7,172 nucleotides of DNA from Chloroflexota bacterium (GTDB taxonomy: Bacteria; Chloroflexota; Anaerolineae; Anaerolineales; DRKV01): NCBI GenBank assembly GCA_011051635.1, contig DRKV01000353.1, forward strand, positions 1 through 7,172, read 5' to 3'. The position numbers were made by a program, and so were the translations under genes. Positions 1-5,432 of the stretch are shown piece after piece. How positions within the stretch are numbered: the first letter of the stretch is position 1; each line of letters opens with the position of its first letter. A model generated the notes under the pieces. The model was not told the origin of the DNA. It worked only from the letters and a program-made list of their open reading frames with translations, and did not search any database.

Positions 1-1686
1 GCGATACTGGAAGCGTTTGCCGTTGGCATAGGCGGTCAGCATGTGAGCGTGTGCCGCCGAGGGATTGGTGGCAGAACGTATCATCAACCCGACTTTTGCC
101 CACGCATTGGGCGTTTCTCCGGGCGCGGCGTAAGCAATCAGCCGCGCCTGGAACTCCAGGATGCCGCTATCCGAAGTACGCGCCACATAGCGGAAGCCAT
201 CACTGCTGCCCCAAATATCCGCCCCGGAACCGCAAATGCGTATTTGCCGGGCTGGATTGGCATCTGGCAAAGAAGCGGCCTCTTCGATGGATGTGCCGGT
301 GGTGGTTGTGCCGATGTCTCGTCCGAACCAACCATCAGCCGGGTCGAGCATTGGGCCGGGCAGACTGGTCGTGCCTTCGCAGGCCGGCAGGGGGGTGGGC
401 GTGGGTGTGCGGGTAGGGATAGGGCGCGGCGTGGCCGGGCGGTTGAGCACACACCCATTAGTGAAGTTGACGGTCACGCCATAGTCGCTATCCAGCAGGT
501 CGTTTTGCCAGTTGCTCCACTGGTTGTCGAAATCCAGGCGGATATAGCGCGTGTAACCGGCGGGGAAGTCGTTGCGGTCGGAGGGGATGGGGTTCACGGA
601 AACAGCGGGTGGTGTGTTGAACTGGGGGCCGCCGTTGCCGTCGCTGGTAATCAGACGGCGCAAGTTGTCCCAGTCGAAGGATGGATTGCCGTTCTGACCG
701 TACTCATCCCGGCGGATGTCGTCCCACTGCATGAAGTCCACGTTGATATTGCGCCCGCGCACCTGGTTGCCGAAATCTTCGGCGTATTGCCAGTCAATGG
801 AGACGCTTTCCACTTCGGCGTCTCCCCAATCATAGTTGGAAACGGGAATCTCCAGAAGCCCGGAGCCGTAATACTGGAAGGTCCCTAAAACGTAGTTATT
901 GCAATCGGGGGTGGGAGTGGCCGTAGGGGGCAGGGGCGTATCCGTCGGGGCGGGGGTAACGGTGGGCACGTTGGGGTTGGGAGGAATAGCGAGGACGCGC
1001 GCCACCCGGAAGTTCTCCAGGTATCCGGTGCGTTCCGCATGAAGGGTGATGGAGGGCATGATGCTGGAGATGAGCGGAGCGATGACCGGATGCTGGAAGG
1101 TGACCGATACCAGAATCCGCGTAGGGCCTTCTTCGGGGTTACCGGGGTCGTCGGCGATGATGTCATCTCCTGTGCCAAGTACCCCATCCGGGCCAGGCTG
1201 CTGGCAGGTATCTGCCGGGGGAGGGTTGTACTGATTGTTTTGGGGCGCATTGACGAAACTGCACACTGTGGTGTGGATATAGCCCGGCTGTCCCTGGGAA
1301 GCGCTGCGGTCAAGTTGAATAGCCACTTCCGCACTGTTGACCGCGTCGTAGATAGAGAGCAGACGCGCGTAATCCACCTCAGCGGTGCGGTCGGCTTTGT
1401 TGTCTTCCTGCTCGCAGGCCAGCCCGTCGCCGTCCAGGTCGGCGATGGCAGGGGAGCCGGTGCAATAATTGCTGGCGTTGTAGTCTCCGGTGACGCCATA
1501 ACGCACGCCAGTGCGCGCCGCGTTGCTGACGACCAGCCAGGCTTCGAAAGCGCGCGCCATTTCAATGATGCCCAGCACAAGTATCAGGAGAACTGGCAGG
1601 ACGAGAGCAAATTCCAGAATGCCCTGTCCTTTCTTGGGAGGGTCTTGTTCTGGCGTGGGAGAAGTGAATGATTGGCCGGGAAACAT
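1..1686 (-). CDS. TadE-like pseudopilin fused to a beta-rich domain and a DUF1349/ConA-like lectin domain (3' end beyond window)
   Basis: The frame is open from the ATG at 1686 to the left edge: 562 codons, no stop, C-terminus missing. AAGGTGG (1693-1699) lies 6 nt upstream and supports the start. Residues 18-46 are a class III prepilin signal: KKG|QGILEF with Glu at +5, then a hydrophobic helix (about 26-45) and the TadE-type ARAF...NAARTGVRYG. The ectodomain (to about 232) holds an Excalibur-like calcium motif DLDGDGLACE (83-92) and GPDGVLGTGDD (165-175). A Thr/Pro linker (about 238-260) leads to a beta-rich domain of unknown family bracketed by Cys262 and Cys412. A second linker (about 417-434) leads to a domain from 436 on with GADIWGSSDGFRYV (488-501) and WAKVGLMIRS (529-538), the hallmarks of DUF1349/concanavalin-like lectin folds. 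It is the third gene of the Tad-type operon, 68 nt after the VWA gene. TadE membership is firm, the lectin call good, sugar binding inferred. Expected location: cell surface or pilus. Confidence 0.88.
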   Translation of the reverse strand, partial: MFPGQSFTSPTPEQDPPKKGQGILEFALVLPVLLILVLGIIEMARAFEAWLVVSNAARTGVRYGVTGDYNASNYCTGSPAIADLDGDGLACEQEDNKADRTAEVDYARLLSIYDAVNSAEVAIQLDRSASQGQPGYIHTTVCSFVNAPQNNQYNPPPADTCQQPGPDGVLGTGDDIIADDPGNPEEGPTRILVSVTFQHPVIAPLISSIMPSITLHAERTGYLENFRVARVLAIPPNPNVPTVTPAPTDTPLPPTATPTPDCNNYVLGTFQYYGSGLLEIPVSNYDWGDAEVESVSIDWQYAEDFGNQVRGRNINVDFMQWDDIRRDEYGQNGNPSFDWDNLRRLITSDGNGGPQFNTPPAVSVNPIPSDRNDFPAGYTRYIRLDFDNQWSNWQNDLLDSDYGVTVNFTNGCVLNRPATPRPIPTRTPTPTPLPACEGTTSLPGPMLDPADGWFGRDIGTTTTGTSIEEAASLPDANPARQIRICGSGADIWGSSDGFRYVARTSDSGILEFQARLIAYAAPGETPNAWAKVGLMIRSATNPSAAHAHMLTAYANGKRFQYR

Positions 1687-1692
1687 GATGCA

Positions 1693-1699
1693 CCACCTT
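1693..1699 (-). promoter_or_regulatory. Shine-Dalgarno site of the lectin-fused TadE gene
   Basis: The minus strand reads AAGGTGG with 6 nt to the ATG at 1686. It fixes the start of a gene whose other end is outside the window. Confidence 0.7.
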
Positions 1700-1717
1700 C
1701 GGGATGAAAACTGCGTC

Positions 1718-1741
1718 AAAGGAGCGGTTCCTCCGCTCTTT
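1718..1741 (-). other. Intercistronic hairpin between the VWA gene and the lectin-fused TadE gene
   Basis: Arms GAGCGG (read at 1738-1733) and CCGCTC (1727-1722) pair perfectly around a 5-nt loop. Three further A-T pairs extend the stem past one unpaired base. It sits in the 68-nt gap between the two genes. No T-run follows directly, so it is not a classical terminator. It could be an mRNA processing or stability element that sets a different expression level for the last gene. The structure is visible; the role is inferred. Confidence 0.45.
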
Positions 1742-1754
1742 GGTCAGGATGTCG

Positions 1755-3350
1755 TCATTTTTTCAAGCGAGTGAAGATACGGGAAGCGATGTCCTCGAAA
1801 ACACGGTTGAGTTGCGCACCGGAAGGGGAGTAGTAATAATTGCCGCACCAGTCGGTGTAATCGCTGTGTCCGGCGCACGGGTCGGTGGCGGGATTGCCGT
1901 CATAGCCAACCGCAGCGATATAGCGCAACAGGTTGGCACCGTAAGGCACGCCGTTGGCTTCGGCCAGCCCTGTTCCGCTGTAATCATTGGTCACTTCGGG
2001 GCCAAGACCGATAGTGAAAATAACCGAGCCTTGCCCCGGATTGGCGCAGCCCGCCGCCGGATTGGTGGGGAAACAGCCGACGAAATCGGCCATATCGCGG
2101 GCATAGTCGTCGGCGTCATATTGGGCGTTGCCGGTAACATGGCGGGTGGTGGTATCGTTATCCTGGCAGAGATTGATCCAGTCGGGGCAGAAACCCAGTG
2201 GCCAGGTGGTCGGGTCGTTGTAAACGTCGGTGTTCTCCAGGTCGGTGGCGTTGGCGAGGCCATCGGTAAGGAGCACCGTAATCCACAGGGCGTCTTCGCG
2301 GGTCTCATGGGCGAACATGTTGCCGGCCCGTTCCAACCCTCCGCCGATATTGGTGGTCATATAAGGCGACCATTCCCCGTTGACGTCGCAGGCCTTGCAG
2401 TACAAACCGGTATAGTTCCCGCTGGCATCGTAGTTGCGGCAAGGCCCCCAATACCCCTCGGTGGGGTTGCCTGCCCAGGATGGGTCTGATGCCCACGACT
2501 CCGAAGCGTAAGGGTCCGTAACCCCTTGGCATACGGGCGGTTCGTAAACTCTCAGTTGTTTGATGGCTTGAATGGCTGTTCCCTGGTCGCTAATCCATAC
2601 GGGGGTGGTGTTAAGGTAGTTGCGAGGAGCGGACGGGTCCACATACCAGGTGTGCGCGCCGTCGGCAAAGGCGACAATTGCGACGCGGTCCTGTTCGAAG
2701 GTAGATGAGTTGTCCAGAATTTTGCTCACGAAGTTGACGGCGGCCTCTTTGACTTTCTCGAAAGGTTGGCACTCGCCGGGATAGCCGTCCGCGCCGGCGA
2801 GGTCCCGATGGTTGCAGTAACGCGGGTCGCGCAGAGGCGTACCGGCTGAGGCCTCGAAGGTCATCGATTCGGAAACATCAATTACCAACACCACGTCCAT
2901 AGAGGCTGCTTCGCTGATGGCCTTGGTTTGTGCGCGTACCTGATGGATGCCAAGCACGTTGAAGAAGATGGTATCGATTTGGGCATTTACGGTGACGCGC
3001 ACCAGTTTACGGGGAGGCGTGGTACACAGGTCCGGGTCGGGTGGGGAAGCCGTGGGGTCGCAGATTTCAACAATCACGTCGCTGGGGGCTGTGCTGAAGC
3101 CGTTGAGCCGGATGGCATCCAGCGCGGCGGCCCTCATTTCGTCAAAGGTGCGCCCCTCACGGAACTGTGCCGCGGCTGCCAGCGCGCCGGCGTCCGTGGC
3201 GCGTTGCAGGTTGCCCCTCATGATGAGATAATAGCCCAAGTCGGTGGTCAGCCCGACAAAGGCCAGCAACCCGACAAAGGCCAGGGCGACGATAATCAGC
3301 GCCTGTCCGCGAGATGTATCCCGAAATGGTGGCATTTTCCCTTTAACCAT
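1755..3350 (-). CDS. TadG-like Flp pilus-assembly protein with von Willebrand factor A domain
   Basis: A 531-aa protein in three parts (numbering from the ATG at 3350). First comes an N-terminal Tad/TadG-like helix, RGQALIIVALAFVGLLAFVG, followed by LGYYLIMRGNLQRATDAGALAAA, which is typical of TadG-type proteins; Glu+5 is absent, as usual for this type. Then a spacer of about 100 residues, then a VWA domain from about 152. The metal-dependent adhesion site looks complete: DVSES (158-162), Thr333 in TNIGGG and Asp363 in LLTDG. An insertion before Thr333 carries Cys274, Cys304 and a CKAC pair (318/321). Fourteen Cys in all suggest disulfides outside the cell. The N-terminal helix should anchor the protein in the membrane with the VWA domain outside. 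AGGAGG at 3361-3366 lies 10 nt before this ATG, and the TadE gene ends 24 nt upstream. The family is clear; adhesion or pilus-tip function is inferred. Confidence 0.9.
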   Translation of the reverse strand: MVKGKMPPFRDTSRGQALIIVALAFVGLLAFVGLTTDLGYYLIMRGNLQRATDAGALAAAAQFREGRTFDEMRAAALDAIRLNGFSTAPSDVIVEICDPTASPPDPDLCTTPPRKLVRVTVNAQIDTIFFNVLGIHQVRAQTKAISEAASMDVVLVIDVSESMTFEASAGTPLRDPRYCNHRDLAGADGYPGECQPFEKVKEAAVNFVSKILDNSSTFEQDRVAIVAFADGAHTWYVDPSAPRNYLNTTPVWISDQGTAIQAIKQLRVYEPPVCQGVTDPYASESWASDPSWAGNPTEGYWGPCRNYDASGNYTGLYCKACDVNGEWSPYMTTNIGGGLERAGNMFAHETREDALWITVLLTDGLANATDLENTDVYNDPTTWPLGFCPDWINLCQDNDTTTRHVTGNAQYDADDYARDMADFVGCFPTNPAAGCANPGQGSVIFTIGLGPEVTNDYSGTGLAEANGVPYGANLLRYIAAVGYDGNPATDPCAGHSDYTDWCGNYYYSPSGAQLNRVFEDIASRIFTRLKK

Positions 3351-3360
3351 AAAAAGCAAT

Positions 3361-3366
3361 CCTCCT
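3361..3366 (-). promoter_or_regulatory. Shine-Dalgarno site of the VWA gene, deciding its start
   Basis: AGGAGG on the minus strand is followed by TTG after one base and by an in-frame ATG (3350) after 10. One base is too short for initiation, so the ATG is preferred over the TTG at 3359. Confidence 0.65.
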
Positions 3367-3374
3367 GCACTTTG

Positions 3375-4163
3375 CTATGGAATTGGCGTGGGGGTGGGTT
3401 CGGCAGAAACCAAAGGCATGAAGGCGTATACGTGCAGGGTGACGGGGTCATCCAGGAAGGCAGTAATCCAGGGCAATTTTAGTTTCTGGTCGTAATTGTA
3501 GAACAACTCCAGCAGAAGGACGCCGGTACTGGGGGCGGTGCCGCTCAACCTGTTCTGCACCGCGCTGGTGCTGAACTTGGACGATTGGTTGCGGACGTTG
3601 TAGCCGGAATAAGCCAGGGCGTAAGACCAGCCCTCCTCGCCTCCGTTCCCTGTGCTGGCGGGAGGAAAACGCAGGAGAATGGGCGGCGAACCCTGTTCGA
3701 TGCTGAAGACCGAAAGGATGATGTCGTTTTTGCTGGTGTCGCCGTCATTGGGGTCTACCACCGCGTAAAGACAATTCCCGCCGCCGTCGCTCTGAAGACA
3801 GGTGGTCTTGACCTCCGGGGCCAGCAAAGAAAGTTCCTGGTTGACCAGGCAGGCGGTTTGCCGGTAGAAATCCGTGGTGCGGCTACAACACAGTTGCTTA
3901 GGAAAGATATCGTTTGGAGGGTAGCCGTCGCAAGGCAAATCTCCTGTGGGGTCAACTGTCTCCGCCGCGGTGTAATCGCTGTCGCTGGCAAAGCGGGCCG
4001 CGTTGCGGACGGCATCCTGTATCGACAGGTACTCGTTGAACATGAAGCCGAACTCAATCAGCCCGGAGAGGAGCAACAACAAGATAGGCAACAGGACGGT
4101 CATCTCGACCAGAGATTGTCCTTTAGGCCTGGGCCAGGGTCGTTTGATGAAATGGAGTCTCAT
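3375..4163 (-). CDS. TadE-like pseudopilin
   Basis: A 262-aa protein with a short basic leader (MRLHFIKRPW, PRPKG) and a class III prepilin cleavage motif G15|QSLVE with Glu at +5 (Glu20). A helix at about 21-41 (MTVLLPILLLLLSGLIEFGF) and a SIQDAVRNAARFAS segment follow. This is the TadE pattern, expected to be cut by a TadV/CpaA-type prepilin peptidase. The ectodomain has six Cys (78, 92, 93, 105, 122, 131), probably disulfide-bonded. The protein ends in EPTPTPIP, the start of a Thr/Pro linker with no domain after it. The ATG at 4163 is chosen because the only good promoter lies at 4207-4212, downstream of the next in-frame ATG (4280), and no other ATG, GTG or TTG lies in frame between the promoter and 4163. 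No clear Shine-Dalgarno precedes it, which is odd. It is the first gene of the three-gene operon. Confidence 0.87.
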   Translation of the reverse strand: MRLHFIKRPWPRPKGQSLVEMTVLLPILLLLLSGLIEFGFMFNEYLSIQDAVRNAARFASDSDYTAAETVDPTGDLPCDGYPPNDIFPKQLCCSRTTDFYRQTACLVNQELSLLAPEVKTTCLQSDGGGNCLYAVVDPNDGDTSKNDIILSVFSIEQGSPPILLRFPPASTGNGGEEGWSYALAYSGYNVRNQSSKFSTSAVQNRLSGTAPSTGVLLLELFYNYDQKLKLPWITAFLDDPVTLHVYAFMPLVSAEPTPTPIP

Positions 4164-4206
4164 AAGCGCACTACTAATGCATCTTGCAAAGGGTGAACGC
4201 ACGCAT

Positions 4207-4235
4207 ATTATAGTCCGAAAATTTTTTGCAGAAAA
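4207..4235 (-). promoter_or_regulatory. Sigma-70-type promoter of the Tad-type operon
   Basis: The minus strand has a perfect TATAAT at 4212-4207. With 17-bp spacing the -35 position (4235-4230) reads TTTTCT, a weak match, and the spacer is A/T-rich. Transcription would start near 4200 and give a leader of about 37 nt before the ATG at 4163. The -10 box is convincing. The weak -35 may mean an activator is needed. Confidence 0.6.
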
Positions 4236-4331
4236 TCCCCCAAAGGTAATGGTGTGTGCAAAGATGTTGTGGGGGAACAACGGTGTAACAAAATGAATTG
4301 AAGTGCGTTAAAGGCATTTTATCATCTTTTT

Positions 4332-4352
4332 GTGTCTTGCATCTTGTATCAT
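4332..4352. repeat. Three-unit degenerate heptamer mini-array
   Basis: On the plus strand the units are GTGTCTT, GCATCTT and GTATCAT, consensus GYRTCWT, in strict 7-bp phase. The last unit forms part of an 11-bp palindrome, TGTATCATACA (4345-4355). The period equals that of the longer array at 6947-7023, though the unit differs. Three units could be chance. Confidence 0.4.
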
Positions 4353-4425
4353 ACAGGAAAAACGAGTTTTCTCTCCTTTCAAGTTCGTTACATTGGAAAC
4401 AGGGTGGTGGGGAATTTGGATGGAG

Positions 4426-4469
4426 ATAAAAAAACGCCCCTCACCGGAGCATTGCCGGGGAAGGGCGTT
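4426..4469 (-). terminator. Rho-independent terminator of the secDF operon
   Basis: Starting 22 nt after the secF stop, the minus strand has AACGCCCTTCCCCGG, a 7-nt loop, then CCGGTGAGGGGCGTT: a 15-position stem with one mismatch and one G-T pair. A run of T follows directly (TTTTTTTA). This is a textbook intrinsic terminator and separates secDF from the Tad-type operon. Confidence 0.93.
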
Positions 4470-4491
4470 CCAAAGACGAGGAGAAAACGAG

Positions 4492-5409
4492 TCAGGCGGC
4501 GGCCTGGGCGGAACCGCGCCGGAACCAGGTGCGCCATTCCTTGTTCTCCCACACCACCAGGATGGGGGCGGCGTTGAAAATGGAGGAATACGTCCCGCTG
4601 AAGACACCAATCAACAGGGTGACGACGAAGTGGCGGATGGTTTCGCCGCCGAAGAGGGTCAGCGCCAGGAGGGTGAACATCACCGTCAACTGGGTGTTGA
4701 TGGAGCGGTCCAGCGTTTGCACGATGGAGTGATTGACCAGCGTCTCATAAGGGAGCCGCCGGTAGATGGTGCTGTTCTCGCGAATGCGGTCGAAGACCAC
4801 GATGCTGTCATGCACCGAGAAGCCAATCACGGTCAGCAAGGCGGTCAGGAAGAGGGAATCCACCTCCCAGCCGAAAACTTTGCCGAAGATAGCCGCCATA
4901 CCGATTACCACGGCCACGTCGTGCAGCATGGCGATGATGGCGCTCGCCCCGTAGCGGAAAGCGTGCGGCACGCCCCGAAACGCCCAGGTGATGTAGCCCA
5001 TGATTGCCAGGGCGGCCAGGGCAATCGCCCCTGAAGCCCGCGTCGTGACTTCCTTCCCCACGGTGGGACCGACGCTGTCGAAGCGTAGCACAGTGACGTC
5101 GCCAAAGCGTTCCTTCATGGCGTCCAGCAATTGGGCGCGGGCGTCGTTGTCCAAAAACCTGGAGCGGATGATGAGGACATCTTCCCCGGAAGACTGAATC
5201 TTCGGTTCCCCGAAGCCCTGCGAAGCATACAGGTCGGTAAGTTCATCTATGGTAGGAACAGTGCCCGAAAACTGCACTTCCAGCAGACTGCCGCCGGTAA
5301 AGTCAATCGAGAGCGGCAATCCCCAGATAGCCAGCGCAATCAAGCCGGGGATAATCACCAGCAGGGAAATCCCAAAATACAGGTAGCGTCGTTTTACGAT
5401 ATTGAGCAT
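4492..5409 (-). CDS. secF: Protein translocase subunit SecF
   Basis: A 305-aa inner-membrane protein, normal length for stand-alone SecF. With SecD it forms the RND-like accessory complex that uses the proton gradient to pull proteins out of the SecYEG channel. Visible are TM1 (about 10-30), the signature IDFTGGSLLEVQF (35-47), a small extracytoplasmic domain with VGPTVG (113-118), then five TM segments from about 125. TM4 holds VIGFSVHDSIVVFDRIREN (194-212), and R235 in the following RSINTQLT segment matches the conserved Arg of the family implicated in proton transport. It ends in SAQAAA. The ATG at 5409 is chosen over an upstream GTG (5448, inside secD) because AGAGG lies 9 nt before it and MLNIVKRRYLYF is a normal SecF N-terminus. 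It starts 23 nt after secD and shares its promoter and terminator. Confidence 0.97.
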   Translation of the reverse strand: MLNIVKRRYLYFGISLLVIIPGLIALAIWGLPLSIDFTGGSLLEVQFSGTVPTIDELTDLYASQGFGEPKIQSSGEDVLIIRSRFLDNDARAQLLDAMKERFGDVTVLRFDSVGPTVGKEVTTRASGAIALAALAIMGYITWAFRGVPHAFRYGASAIIAMLHDVAVVIGMAAIFGKVFGWEVDSLFLTALLTVIGFSVHDSIVVFDRIRENSTIYRRLPYETLVNHSIVQTLDRSINTQLTVMFTLLALTLFGGETIRHFVVTLLIGVFSGTYSSIFNAAPILVVWENKEWRTWFRRGSAQAAA

Positions 5410-5432
5410 GATACTTTTCCTCTCGTGCCGGC

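Larger units (their letters stand above)
4164..4491. other. Spacer between the sec and Tad-type operons
   Basis: These 328 bases hold no gene I can support. In transcription order they contain the secF terminator (4426-4469), a stretch with nothing recognisable (about 4353-4425), a three-unit heptamer mini-array (4332-4352), a small inverted repeat with 5-bp arms GTTGT/ACAAC (4266-4281), and the promoter (4207-4235). The inverted repeat lies some 65-80 bp upstream of the predicted transcription start and could be an operator, but this is weak. The sequence TGCATCTTG occurs twice, at 4178-4186 and 4338-4346. The spacer is clearly more A/T-rich than the flanking genes. Confidence 0.6.

Noticed and set aside
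43..888. Long open frame on the plus strand opposite the lectin-fused TadE gene, and similar plus-strand frames opposite the other genes
   Set aside because: It overlaps fully a minus-strand frame with clear TadE and lectin motifs and a good ribosome binding site. Its own translation shows no family features, and GC-rich codon use creates such antisense frames.
885..1580. Minus-strand frame of 231 codons
   Set aside because: It is a shifted frame of the same gene. Its translation is Pro/Ser/Arg/Thr-rich noise, while the frame starting at 1686 gives the TadE signature and stays open to the window edge.
1718..1741. Rho-independent terminator between the VWA gene and the lectin-fused TadE gene
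   Set aside because: No T-run follows the stem directly, and the next gene has its own ribosome binding site in the same direction with no visible promoter.
3351..3359. TTG at 3359 as start of the VWA gene
   Set aside because: The ribosome binding site is only one base away. The ATG at 3350 has workable spacing.
4164..4280. ATG at 4280 as start of the first TadE gene
   Set aside because: It lies upstream of the promoter at 4207-4212 and would add 39 residues before a normal short basic leader.
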